From positions 124,001 through 188,000 of the forward strand of contig NZ_CABVPN010000007.1 in NCBI RefSeq assembly GCF_902499115.1: DNA of 64,000 nucleotides, written 5' to 3'. Under the pieces are notes generated by a model. It ran no database searches and was not told where the DNA came from. It saw nothing but the letters and a program-made list of their open reading frames with translations. Shown piece after piece: positions 43,801 through 52,749 of the stretch (position 1 is its first letter; each line of letters starts with the position of its first letter). The position numbers and the translations under genes are program-made. The stretch is from Burkholderia diffusa. GTDB lineage: Bacteria > Pseudomonadota > Gammaproteobacteria > Burkholderiales > Burkholderiaceae.

Positions 43801-44142
43801 CGGCCCGGCACCTCGGCATGTCGCTTTCCGTCGTGGACGCGCGGCCGCAGGGGCCAGTTCAACTCGCGAAGGTTCGGGGACGGATGGCGAATCCCGCCGC
43901 ACGCGCGCAACTGCCGCGTCGTTGCGCGAGACACACGCATCGCCGATGTGCCCCCGGTTCTTCTCGCAGCCCCGCCAAAAACCGCCTATGGTGAATGAAG
44001 CGCGTCCGTGCCTCCGCCATTCGACTTCACGTCGCTCGCACCGGCGGCCACGGCGCCGCGTTCCGGCACCATTCCCCGCAGTCGCGTGCACGCCCGGCCA
44101 TGCGTGCGGCTGCGCCGCCCACCGGGCTACAAGGAGGTAATC
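43801..44142. other. Intergenic region upstream of the PF03640 protein
   Basis: About 340 bp. The left half is GC-rich filler. The 43960-44000 part (AAAAACCGCC...) is less GC-rich and may hold a promoter. No gene or repeat recognised. Confidence 0.4.
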
Positions 44143-44517
44143 ATGAAAGCCGTGCTGCTCGTCAGCTCCGCCGTGCTCGCCATGGCGTCCGTTTCCGCCT
44201 CGGCTCAAGGCGCGATCACCAAGGTCGAAAACGGCGCGCTCGTCGCCGCGAACGGCATGACCGTCTATGTATTCGACAAGGACAAGCCCAACGCCGGCAC
44301 CAGCGCATGCACGGGCCAATGCGAATCGTTCTGGCCGCCGTACAAGGCCAGCGCGACCGACGTCCCGGTCGGCCCCTACACGATCGTCAAGCGCGGCGAC
44401 GGTAGCCCGCAATGGGCCTACAAGGGCAAGCCGCTGTATTTCTTCTCGAAGGACATGAAACAGGGCGATCGCAACGGCGACAACTTCAAGAACATCTGGC
44501 ACGTGGTCGCGCCGTAA
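44143..44517 (+). CDS. Secreted PF03640/COG4315 repeat protein
   Basis: 124 aa. Signal peptide MKAVLLVSSAVLAMASVSASA and two YVFDKDKPNAG... repeats typical of the lipoprotein_15 family: MTVYVFDKDKPNAGTSACTG with QCESFWPPYKA, then WAYKGKPLYFFSKDMKQGD. Two cysteines in SACTGQCESFW probably pair. There is no lipobox, so it is likely periplasmic. Function is unknown. The ribosome site AAGGAGGT is near perfect. Confidence 0.9.
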   Translation: MKAVLLVSSAVLAMASVSASAQGAITKVENGALVAANGMTVYVFDKDKPNAGTSACTGQCESFWPPYKASATDVPVGPYTIVKRGDGSPQWAYKGKPLYFFSKDMKQGDRNGDNFKNIWHVVAP

Positions 44518-44562
44518 GCGCGCCTTCGCCGTCTTCCGAGGCGGCACGGCCGCCGCACGTGT

Positions 44563-44598
44563 AAAAAGGCCCGCCCCGGTCATCGACCGGGCGGGCCT
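44563..44598. terminator. Terminator between convergent genes (bidirectional stem)
   Basis: AAAAAGGCCCGCCCCGGTC pairs with GACCGGGCGGGCCT apart from one bulged C. Read leftward, a T-run follows, terminating the mmsA operon. Read rightward it may also end the PF03640 gene. Confidence 0.75.
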
Positions 44599-44665
44599 GT
44601 GCGTCTTTACGCCGGCCGCGTGGCATCACGCCGCCGGCCGGCACGCGTCGCGGCCGGATCGCGCG

Positions 44666-46183
44666 TCAGCGGTTCGACGGGAAGCTGAACACCGTCCCTT
44701 CGCGTACGCCGGCCGAGGGCCAGCGCTGCGTGATCGTCTTGCGTTTCGTGTAGAACCGCACCGCGTCCGGGCCGTACGCGTGCAGGTCGCCGAACAGCGA
44801 GCGCTTCCAGCCGCCGAACGAGTGGTACGCGACGGGCACCGGCAGCGGTACGTTGATGCCGACCATGCCGATCTGGATGTTGTCGCTGAAGTAGCGCGCC
44901 GCTTCGCCGTCGCGCGTGAACAGGCACGTGCCGTTGCCGTATTCGTGCGCGTCGATCAGCGCCATCGCCTCGTCGAGCGACTTCAGGCGGATCACGCCGA
45001 GCACCGGCCCGAAGATCTCGTGCTGGTAGATCGGCATGCCGGGCTTCACGTTGTCGAACAGGCACGGGCCGAGGTAGTAGCCGCCGTCGTGGCCGTCGAC
45101 CTTCACGCCGCGGCCGTCGACGACGAGCGTCGCGCCCGCTTCCACGCCCGCGTCGACGAAACCCGTCACCTTCTCGAAATGCTGCTGCGTGACGAGCGGG
45201 CCCATGTCGACGCCCGCGCCGTTGCCCGGGCCGACCTTCATCTTCTCGATCTCGGCCTTCAGGCCCGCGACGACCTTGTCGCCCGTTTCATCGCCGATCG
45301 CGACGACCAACGGGATCGCCATGCAACGCTCGCCGCACGAGCCGTACGCGGCGCCCATCAGCGCATTCACCGCGTTGCCGATGTCGGCGTCGGGCATCAC
45401 GACCGCGAAATTCTTCGCGCCGCCGAGCGCCTGCACGCGCTTGCCGTGCGCGCAGCCGGTCGAGTAGATGTATTCGGCGATCGGCGTCGAGCCCACGAAG
45501 CTCACCGCCTTCACGCGCGGGTCGGTCAGGATCGTGTCGACCGCTTCCTTGTCGCCGTTCACGACGTTCAGCACGCCAGGCGGCAGGCCAGCCTCGAGCG
45601 CGAGCTCGGCCATGCGCAGCGTCGACGACGGCGTGCGCTCCGACGGCTTCAGCACGAACGTGTTGCCGCACGCGACGGCCATCGGCCACATCCACAGCGG
45701 CACCATCACCGGGAAGTTGAAGGGCGTAATGCCGGCCGTGACGCCCAGCGCCTGGAACTCGCTCCACGAATCGATCGCGGGGCCGACGTTCTTGCTGTGC
45801 TCGCCCTTCAGCAGCTCGGGCACGTAGGTCGCATATTCGACGTTCTCGATCCCGCGCTGCAGTTCGCCCATCGCGTCGGCGAGCACCTTGCCGTGCTCGG
45901 CGGTGATCAGCGCGCACAGCTCGTCCGCGTGTTCCTCGAGCAGCGTCTTGAAGCGGCTCATCACGCGCGCGCGCTTCAGCGGCGGCGTGTTGCGCCACGC
46001 CGGGAACGCGGCCTGCGCGGACGCGATCGCGGCTTCGACGGTCAGCTTGTCGGCAAGCGCGACGCTCTTGTGCGATTCGCCGGTGGCCGGGTCGAACACC
46101 GGCTGGACGCGGCTGCCGCCGTCGACGCGCTTGCCGTCGATCAGGTGGCCGACGGTGGAGGTCACATTGCTGTCGTGTTTCAT
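44666..46183 (-). CDS. mmsA: CoA-acylating (methyl)malonate-semialdehyde dehydrogenase
   Basis: 505 aa, ALDH family. Characteristic segments: VTAGITPFNFPVMVPLWMWP, SFVGSTPIAEYIYSTG, LGGAKNFAVVMPDAD and the catalytic cysteine in GSCGERCMA. These are typical of MmsA, which acylates CoA and does not use the usual general-base Glu (GGAKN in place of ELGGK). The downstream terminator and upstream aminotransferase (50 bp) define a two-gene operon converting beta-alanine via malonate semialdehyde to acetyl-CoA. Confidence 0.95.
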   Translation of the reverse strand: MKHDSNVTSTVGHLIDGKRVDGGSRVQPVFDPATGESHKSVALADKLTVEAAIASAQAAFPAWRNTPPLKRARVMSRFKTLLEEHADELCALITAEHGKVLADAMGELQRGIENVEYATYVPELLKGEHSKNVGPAIDSWSEFQALGVTAGITPFNFPVMVPLWMWPMAVACGNTFVLKPSERTPSSTLRMAELALEAGLPPGVLNVVNGDKEAVDTILTDPRVKAVSFVGSTPIAEYIYSTGCAHGKRVQALGGAKNFAVVMPDADIGNAVNALMGAAYGSCGERCMAIPLVVAIGDETGDKVVAGLKAEIEKMKVGPGNGAGVDMGPLVTQQHFEKVTGFVDAGVEAGATLVVDGRGVKVDGHDGGYYLGPCLFDNVKPGMPIYQHEIFGPVLGVIRLKSLDEAMALIDAHEYGNGTCLFTRDGEAARYFSDNIQIGMVGINVPLPVPVAYHSFGGWKRSLFGDLHAYGPDAVRFYTKRKTITQRWPSAGVREGTVFSFPSNR

Positions 46184-46232
46184 GTTTCTGGCTCTGTCGT
46201 GAATTCGGTTGTCGCAGGGAACGGGCCGCGGC

Positions 46233-47591
46233 TCAGTCCACTTCGTTCAGCGCGTCGGACAGCGCGTTGACCAGGTTGTCGATCTCGCGCTTCTCCGAGA
46301 TGAACGGCGGCGCGAGCTGGATCGTGTCGCCGCCGTAGCGCACATAGAAGCCCTTCGCCCAGCAGCGCATCGCGATCTCGTACGGGCGCCGTGCCGGCTC
46401 GCCCGGCAGTGCCGCGATCGTCAGGCCGGCCGCGAGGCCGTAGTTGCGGATGTCCGTGATATGGCGCTGGCCCTTCAGCCCGTGCACGGCCGCCTCGAAA
46501 TGCGGCGCGAGATCGCGCACGCGGGCCACCGCGTCTTCCTTCACGAGCAGGTCGAGCGCCGCGACGCCGGCCGCGCACGCGACCGGATGCGCCGAGTACG
46601 TGTAGCCGTGCGGGAACTCGAGCATGTACTCGGGGCCGCCCGCGGCCATGAACGTGTCGTAGATTTCCTTCGTCGCGATCACGCCGCCGAGCGGCTGCAC
46701 GCCGTTGGTCACCTGTTTCGCGAAGTTCATGATGTCCGGCACCACGCCGAACGCGTCGGCGCCCGTCATCGCGCCGGCCCGGCCGAAGCCCGTGATGACT
46801 TCGTCGAAGATCAGCAGGATGTCGTGCGCGGTGCAGATATCGCGCAGGCGCTTCAGATAGCCCTTCGGCGGCACGACCACGCCCGCCGAACCCGAGAACG
46901 GCTCGACGATCACGGCGGCGATGTTCGATGCGTCGTGCAGCGCGATCAGGTCGAGCAGGCGGTCGGCCAGCTCCGCGCCGTGCTCGGGCATCCCGCGCGA
47001 GAATTTGTTTTCGGCGAGCTGCGTGTGCGGCAGGAAGTCGGCGTCGATCCCCTGGCCGAACAGCTTGCGGTTCGGCCCGATCCCGCCGACCGAAATGCCG
47101 CCGAAGTTCACGCCGTGATAGCCCTTCTCGCGGCCGATCAGGCGCGTCTTCGTGCCCTTGCCCTTGGCGCGCCAGTACGCGCGGGCCATCTTCAGCGACG
47201 TGTCGGCCGCTTCCGAGCCCGAGCCCGTGAAGAATACGTAATCGAGGCCGGCCGGCGTCAGGTCCTTGATCTTGTTCGCGAGCTCGAACGACTTGGGGTG
47301 GCCGAACTGGAACGCCGGCGCGTAGTCGAGCTGCGCGACCTGGCGGCTCACGGCTTCCGTGATTTCCGTGCGGCCGTGACCGAGGCCCGTGCACCACAGG
47401 CCCGACAGGCCGTCGAAGATCTTGCGGCCTTCGCCATCCGTGAAATACGCGCCCTTGGCCGACACGATCATGCGCGGGTCGGACTTGAACTGGCGGTTCG
47501 CCGTGAACGGCATCCAGTGGGCGTCGAGCCAGGCGGCGTCGGTGCGGATGTTCGTCTCGTCCTGCTGGCTGGCGGTGATCGTATCGGTCAT
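46233..47591 (-). CDS. bauA: Beta-alanine (omega-amino acid):pyruvate aminotransferase
   Basis: 452 aa, class III PLP aminotransferase. DAHWMPFTANRQFKSDPRMI at the N-terminus, FFTGSGSEAADTSLKMARAY, IFDEVITGFGRAG, and PLP lysine in MNFAKQVTNGVQPLGGV. The N-terminal motif and partner mmsA favour beta-alanine over other omega-amino acids. A Shine-Dalgarno AAGGAGG lies unusually far (about 20 nt) upstream of ATG 47591, but no closer in-frame start matches the family. A LysR gene is divergent. Confidence 0.93.
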   Translation of the reverse strand: MTDTITASQQDETNIRTDAAWLDAHWMPFTANRQFKSDPRMIVSAKGAYFTDGEGRKIFDGLSGLWCTGLGHGRTEITEAVSRQVAQLDYAPAFQFGHPKSFELANKIKDLTPAGLDYVFFTGSGSEAADTSLKMARAYWRAKGKGTKTRLIGREKGYHGVNFGGISVGGIGPNRKLFGQGIDADFLPHTQLAENKFSRGMPEHGAELADRLLDLIALHDASNIAAVIVEPFSGSAGVVVPPKGYLKRLRDICTAHDILLIFDEVITGFGRAGAMTGADAFGVVPDIMNFAKQVTNGVQPLGGVIATKEIYDTFMAAGGPEYMLEFPHGYTYSAHPVACAAGVAALDLLVKEDAVARVRDLAPHFEAAVHGLKGQRHITDIRNYGLAAGLTIAALPGEPARRPYEIAMRCWAKGFYVRYGGDTIQLAPPFISEKREIDNLVNALSDALNEVD

Positions 47592-47696
47592 GTCGGTCGG
47601 CGCGGCGCGCCCCTCCTTCTTGTGATGATGTTGCGCATTGTCGGGAGGCCAATTAGTCTCTTCAATATCGCAATATCAATGTTCACTTGCGCAACT

Positions 47697-48653
47697 ATGC
47701 AAGCAAAGAAACCAAAGAGCCGCGCGCTGCTCGGGCAACTCAGCGACATGGATCTGCGGCTGCTGCGGGTCTTCAAGGGCGTCGTGCAGTGCGGCGGGAT
47801 GGCGGCGGCCGAACTCGAGCTGAATATCGGCATCTCGACGATCAGCCGGCACGTGAAGGACCTGGAAACGCGCCTCGGCCTCGTACTGTGCCGGCGCGGC
47901 CGCGCCGGCTTCACGCTGACCGCCGAGGGGCAGACCGTCTACGAGGAAACGCTGCGACTGCTCGCGTCGATGGAAGCATTTAGAAGCAGAATAGACGGCA
48001 TTCACGACAAGATGGGCGGAGAATTGCACGTCGCCGTATTCGACAAGACGGCCACCAACCCGAACGCGCGGCTCGGCGACGCGATCCGCCAGTTCACGGA
48101 CGAAGCGCCCGACGTCGCGCTGAACCTGCATGTTGCGTCGATCAACGAGGTCGAGCGCGGGATCATCGACGGCAGCTATCAGGTCGGGATCATCCCCGCG
48201 CACCGCAGCTCGGGCAGCCTCGTGTATTCGGAACTGTTCGACGAGCGGATGCTGCTGTACTGCGGCCGCCAGCACCCGCTCTTTGACGCACCGCACGGCA
48301 AGCTCACGTGGACGACGATCCGCAACCACGCGTTCGCCGGGCTCGGCTTCCATTCGCCGAACATGGAGCTGAGCCATCGCGCGAAGCTCACGCGCAGCGC
48401 GACGGCATCGGACCAGGAATCGATCGCGACGCTGATCCTGTCCGGCCGCTATCTCGGCTTCCTGCCCGACCATTACGCGGAGAGCTTCGAAAACAAGGGG
48501 CTGATGCAGCCGATCGCGCCGCACCGCTTCAACTACCGGTGCCGGTTCGTGAGCCTGCTGCGCCGCTCGCCGCGGCCGTCGCGGGCCGCGCTGCTGTTCC
48601 AGTCGTGCCTCGAAGCCGCGCATGCGGCGGCGCGGCCGGGCGCCGACGTGTAG
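47697..48653 (+). CDS. LysR-family regulator of the beta-alanine operon
   Basis: 318 aa. HTH (MDLRLLRVFKGVVQCGGMAA, LNIGISTISRHVKDLETRLG) and a substrate domain (about 100-300). The open frame extends far upstream antisense; ATG 47697 begins the protein. It is divergent from bauA with 105 bp between, so it is the probable activator of the bauA-mmsA operon. Confidence 0.92.
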   Translation: MQAKKPKSRALLGQLSDMDLRLLRVFKGVVQCGGMAAAELELNIGISTISRHVKDLETRLGLVLCRRGRAGFTLTAEGQTVYEETLRLLASMEAFRSRIDGIHDKMGGELHVAVFDKTATNPNARLGDAIRQFTDEAPDVALNLHVASINEVERGIIDGSYQVGIIPAHRSSGSLVYSELFDERMLLYCGRQHPLFDAPHGKLTWTTIRNHAFAGLGFHSPNMELSHRAKLTRSATASDQESIATLILSGRYLGFLPDHYAESFENKGLMQPIAPHRFNYRCRFVSLLRRSPRPSRAALLFQSCLEAAHAAARPGADV

Positions 48654-48767
48654 CCGCGGACGTGCAGCCGCGTTCAGGCTTCGCTGGCGCCGCCGTCCGA
48701 CGAGGGGCTGCGGCCCGATCCGGCTCTGCGATAATGCGCACTTCCCGTTTCCGCTCCGCCTCCCGCC

Positions 48768-49259
48768 ATGACGCAGCCGTCCGCCCCGCTCCCCAACGAC
48801 CTGCCGCCGATTTCCTGCCTGCCCGGCGATGCGCTGCCGTGGCTATCGATGAGCGCCGACCTGCCGGGGCTCGCGATCAAGTATTTGCATATCAATGCGG
48901 CGGAAGACACGCTGACCGCGCTGCTGAAAATGCCGGCCGGCGGCACGCTGCCGCGCCATCGCCACGAAGGCGAGGTCTTCGTCCATACGCTGCAGGGTGC
49001 GTGGCGCTACCGCGAGTACGAATGGATCGCGCAGGCCGGCTCGACGGTGCTCGAACCGGCCGGGTCGGTGCATACGCCGGAAACGCTCGGCGCGCCCGGC
49101 GACGACGTGATCACGCTCAACGTGATGCGCGGCGATCTGGTTCTGCTCGACGACGACGGCCGCGAGACCGCGCGCGAGAATTGCCGCGTCGCGCTGCTGC
49201 GCCAGCGCAAGCATGCGCGCACCGCGCCGCACGATGCGGCGCCGTTCGTCACGCGGTAA
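48768..49259 (+). CDS. Cupin, 2,4'-dihydroxyacetophenone dioxygenase family
   Basis: 163 aa. Single cupin with the metal motif TLPRHRHEGEVFVHTLQGAW and GSTVLEPAGSVHTPETL. The C-terminal about 25 residues (RQRKHARTAPHDAAPFVTR) look disordered. Family members use Fe(II) for oxygenative C-C cleavage of aromatic ketones, but sequence-level family membership does not prove the substrate. It appears monocistronic. Confidence 0.85.
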   Translation: MTQPSAPLPNDLPPISCLPGDALPWLSMSADLPGLAIKYLHINAAEDTLTALLKMPAGGTLPRHRHEGEVFVHTLQGAWRYREYEWIAQAGSTVLEPAGSVHTPETLGAPGDDVITLNVMRGDLVLLDDDGRETARENCRVALLRQRKHARTAPHDAAPFVTR

Positions 49260-49365
49260 GACCGGCGACATCGTCGCGTCAGGATCCGCACGGTGCCGGC
49301 ACTCGCCAACGCGCGCATGGCTGCCGGCGCACTGCGCCAGCCAGCCTGGCCGCCCCCGGGCGGCG

Positions 49366-50514
49366 TTACCGGAAACGCCGGAAGAATCGCCGAATATCGT
49401 CGGCCAGCAGTTCCGGCTCTTCCATCGCGGCAAAATGGCCGCCGCTCGGCATGTCGGTCCACTGCACGACATCGAACACCCGTTCGAGCCAGCTGCGCGG
49501 CGGACGACTGATTTCCTTCGGAAAGCGTGCAAACGCGACGGGCGCCGCCACACGTTGCCCAGCTGCGAAGCGCATCGGCTGCAGCCGGTTTTCCCAATAC
49601 ATCTGCATTGACGAGCCGATGCAGCCGGCAAACCAGTAGAGCGAGATTCCGGTCAGCAGCGTGTCGTGCGAAAACCGTTTTGCGACGTCACCATCGCAAT
49701 CGCTCCACGCGCGGAATTTCTCGGCGATCCACGCGGCCAGCCCGGCCGGCGAATCGTTGAGCGCGACGGCCAGCGTCTGCGGCTTCGTCATGTGCAGATG
49801 CGCGTATCCGCCCTCCAGCGCAGCCCACTCTCCACGCTGCGTCACAAAGGCCCGTTCGTCCTCGGTCAGCGGCGAAGCCGCGTCGACCGGAGGCTCGTAG
49901 CTGCCGGGCAGGTAGTTCAGATGGATACCGTCCACCGCATCGGGATGCCGCGCGCCGAGCGCAATCGACACGCCTGCGCCCAGATCGCCGCCTTGCGCGC
50001 CGAAGCGGCGATATCCGAGCCCGGACATCAACGTCGCCCAGCAGTCGGCGACCTGAAATGCCGACATGCCGGGTGCCGCGGGCGCTGGTGAGAACGCGAA
50101 GCCGGGAAGCGACGGCGCGACAACGTCGAACGCGTCGTGCGGATCGCCGCCGAAAGCGGCCGGATCGCACAGGCGATCGATCAGCGCGTCGAATTCGAAT
50201 ACGGAGCCCGGCCAGCCGTGCGTGATGACGAGCGGATACGGCTTCGGCCCCGCCCCACGCCGATGAATGAAATGCACGCGTTGCCCGCCTGCGTCCGCGA
50301 CGAACTGCGGCTGCCGGTTCAGCGCCCGCTCCGCCGCACGCCAGTCGAAGCGCTCGCCCCAGTACGCAACCAGTTCGCGCAGCCACGCGCCATCCACACC
50401 CTGCTGCCACGGCGCGGCGGGTGTCAGCACCGGCGCGCGCATGTCGCGCAGGCGCCGACGCAGGTCATCAAGCGCGTGATCGGGAATCGCAACGTTGAAC
50501 GGGGCGGCGTGCAT
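49366..50514 (-). CDS. Epoxide hydrolase (alpha/beta hydrolase, EHN domain)
   Basis: 382 aa. N-terminal EHN domain (FNVAIPDHALDDLRRRLRDM) followed by an alpha/beta hydrolase domain with HGWPGSVFEFDALIDRL (oxyanion hole) and nucleophile Asp in AQGGDLGAGVS. The catalytic His is in PSGGHFAAMEEPELL. It opens epoxides to diols. CCAGGAGACACC precedes ATG 50514. It lies about 75 bp downstream of a GlxA-type regulator gene on the same strand. Confidence 0.92.
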   Translation of the reverse strand: MHAAPFNVAIPDHALDDLRRRLRDMRAPVLTPAAPWQQGVDGAWLRELVAYWGERFDWRAAERALNRQPQFVADAGGQRVHFIHRRGAGPKPYPLVITHGWPGSVFEFDALIDRLCDPAAFGGDPHDAFDVVAPSLPGFAFSPAPAAPGMSAFQVADCWATLMSGLGYRRFGAQGGDLGAGVSIALGARHPDAVDGIHLNYLPGSYEPPVDAASPLTEDERAFVTQRGEWAALEGGYAHLHMTKPQTLAVALNDSPAGLAAWIAEKFRAWSDCDGDVAKRFSHDTLLTGISLYWFAGCIGSSMQMYWENRLQPMRFAAGQRVAAPVAFARFPKEISRPPRSWLERVFDVVQWTDMPSGGHFAAMEEPELLADDIRRFFRRFR

Positions 50515-50590
50515 GGTGTCTCCTGGCGAGGAATGCCGGAGATTCTGCGCGATTTTTCAGACCCGCGCTGGCGGCGCCCGCCCGCGAGCG

Positions 50591-51550
50591 TCAGCCCGTT
50601 TCGCGCGCGTCCGCCCGCGCGTCGCGCCGCACGGCCTGGGGCGGCACGCCGAAGCCGCGCACGAACGCATCGCGCAGGTGGCGCCGGTCGCGGAAACCGT
50701 TCTCCTTCGCGATCACATCGAGCGAATGCCGGCTCTGCTCGATCATCAGCCGCGCGGCCTCGAGCCGCAGCCGCTCGATCGCCTTCGCCGGCGACTGCCC
50801 GGTTTCGAGCGTGAACACCCGGCTGAACTGGCGCGGGCTCAGGTGGACGGCGTCGGCCAGTTCCTCGACGGTCAGCGCGCGCCCGAGGTTCTGCCGCGCA
50901 TAGTTCAGCGCATTCTGGATCCGGTCCGATTTCGGCGCGAGGTCCAGCATTTCCGAATGCTGCGACTGCCCGCCCGCGCGACGCTGGTGCATCACGAGCT
51001 TGCGCGCGACCGAGCGCGCGACGTCCGGGCCGAGATCCTTCTCCACCATCGCGAGCGCCAGGTCGAGGCCGGCCGTCATCCCGGCGGACGTCCAGATCGG
51101 GCCGTCGACGATATAGATCCGGTCCTCCTCGACACGAATGTCCGGAAACTGCTTCTGCATGTCGCGTCCGTACGCCCAATGCGTCGTCGCGCGGCGCTGC
51201 GCGAGCAGCCCGGCCTCGGCGAGCACGAACGCGCCCGTGCAAATGCCGGCGATCCGGCGCGCGCGCGCGTTCGCGCGCCGCAGGAACGCGACGACGCCGG
51301 CCGGCGCCGGCGACGCGAGCGGATCGTTGACGCCCGCGACGATCCACGTATCGACGTCGATCCGCCCGCGCAGCGCGCGCGTCGCGACCGGCAATCCGAG
51401 CGATGAACGCACGTCGCCGCCGTCGACGGAATAGTTGTCCATCACGTAGAAAGGCTCGCCCACGCCCATGTTCGCGTACTCGAACACCGACTGCGCGGCG
51501 AGCGCCATGATCTGGAAGCCGTCGCTGATCAGAAAGCCGATGCGGTGCAT
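50591..51550 (-). CDS. GlxA-family regulator (DJ-1/PfpI domain plus AraC HTH)
   Basis: 319 aa. DJ-1/PfpI-like ligand domain (about 1-185, with the nucleophile-elbow-like GICTGAFVLAEAGLL) and an AraC-type double HTH (about 215-310: LTVEELADAVHLSPRQFSRV, IAKENGFRDRRHLRDAF). ATG 51550 follows GGAGATACG. It is divergent from the SDR gene at 51691 and just upstream of the epoxide hydrolase, so either or both could be targets. Confidence 0.93.
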   Translation of the reverse strand: MHRIGFLISDGFQIMALAAQSVFEYANMGVGEPFYVMDNYSVDGGDVRSSLGLPVATRALRGRIDVDTWIVAGVNDPLASPAPAGVVAFLRRANARARRIAGICTGAFVLAEAGLLAQRRATTHWAYGRDMQKQFPDIRVEEDRIYIVDGPIWTSAGMTAGLDLALAMVEKDLGPDVARSVARKLVMHQRRAGGQSQHSEMLDLAPKSDRIQNALNYARQNLGRALTVEELADAVHLSPRQFSRVFTLETGQSPAKAIERLRLEAARLMIEQSRHSLDVIAKENGFRDRRHLRDAFVRGFGVPPQAVRRDARADARETG

Positions 51551-51690
51551 GCGTATCTCCAGTGCCGGGACATGATCCTCACGACCCACCCGATGTCCTA
51601 AATCATACCCATCTAGGTCATTTGTGTCGCGGCGATTCGAGGCCAGAATGCCTTCACGCACTCACCCTTTCCTCGACATGGAGCGACATC

Positions 51691-52491
51691 ATGACTGAAG
51701 CACATCGCGGTACCGCCGTCATTACCGGCGCATCGTCCGGCATCGGCGCGATCTATGCGGACCGCCTCGCGCGCCGCGGCTACGACCTGATCCTGGTCGC
51801 ACGCAACCGCGACCGGCTGGCCACGCTTGCCGAGCGCATCACGAACGACACGCAGCGCAGCGTCGAGATCGTCGGCGCGAACCTCGACGACCGCGCGGCG
51901 CTCGCCACCGTCGAGGCGAAGCTGAAGCAGGACGCGAGCATCACACTGCTCGTCAACAACGCGGGCGTCGGCACGCACACGTCGCTGCTCGACAGCGACG
52001 TCGACGCGATGACGCGGACGATCGACCTGAACGTGACCGCGCTCACGCGCCTGACCTATGCCGCCGTACCCGGCTTCGTGGCGCGCGGGCGCGGCGCCGT
52101 GATCAACATCTCGTCGATCGTCGCGCTGTCACCGGAAACGCTCAACGGCGTCTACGGCGGCAGCAAGGCATTCGTGCTCGCGTTCAGCCAGTCGCTGCAC
52201 CACGAACTCGCGGACCACGGCGTGCAGGTGCAGGCCGTGCTGCCCGGCGCGACGGCCACCGACTTCTGGCAGACCGGCGGCCTGCCGCTCGAACACCTGC
52301 CGAAGGAGATCGTGATGTCGGCCTCGGACCTGGTCGACGCAGCGCTGGTCGGCTTCGATCGCGGCGAGCTCGTGACGATTCCGTCGCTGCACGCGGCCGA
52401 CGAATGGGATGCGTACGAGGCCGCGCGCCGCACGATGGCGCCGCACCTGTCGACGGATTCGCCGGCGCCGCGCTACGCGGTTGCGCGCTAG
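51691..52491 (+). CDS. Short-chain dehydrogenase/reductase (SDR)
   Basis: 266 aa. Rossmann cofactor motif TGASSGIG, NNAG in LLVNNAGVG, catalytic Ser in NISSIVA and YxxxK in YGGSKAF. It is a classical SDR with NAD(P) specificity not resolved here (ARNRDR after beta-2 favours NADP). GGAGCGACATC precedes ATG 51691. Substrate is unknown. It is divergent from the GlxA-type regulator. Confidence 0.93.
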   Translation: MTEAHRGTAVITGASSGIGAIYADRLARRGYDLILVARNRDRLATLAERITNDTQRSVEIVGANLDDRAALATVEAKLKQDASITLLVNNAGVGTHTSLLDSDVDAMTRTIDLNVTALTRLTYAAVPGFVARGRGAVINISSIVALSPETLNGVYGGSKAFVLAFSQSLHHELADHGVQVQAVLPGATATDFWQTGGLPLEHLPKEIVMSASDLVDAALVGFDRGELVTIPSLHAADEWDAYEAARRTMAPHLSTDSPAPRYAVAR

Positions 52492-52749
52492 TCGGGCAGT
52501 ATCCGCGTCGCGCCCGTGCTGTCCGGGCGCGACGCTCCCGAATCGACGCGCGTCGACGGCGCTTGCGCCACCGCAGCCGTCGACGCCGGGACGCATTCCG
52601 GACCCTGCGTTGCGTTCCCGCCAAAGCCGGTTGCGCCCCGCTTGCCACGCATTTCCCGCGACGATAAGCTGCGCGATTGCAACTCCCGAAGCAGCGCCAG
52701 GCGGCATTCGTCCGATCATCGGCGCAATCGACCGTCGCGGAATTCAACC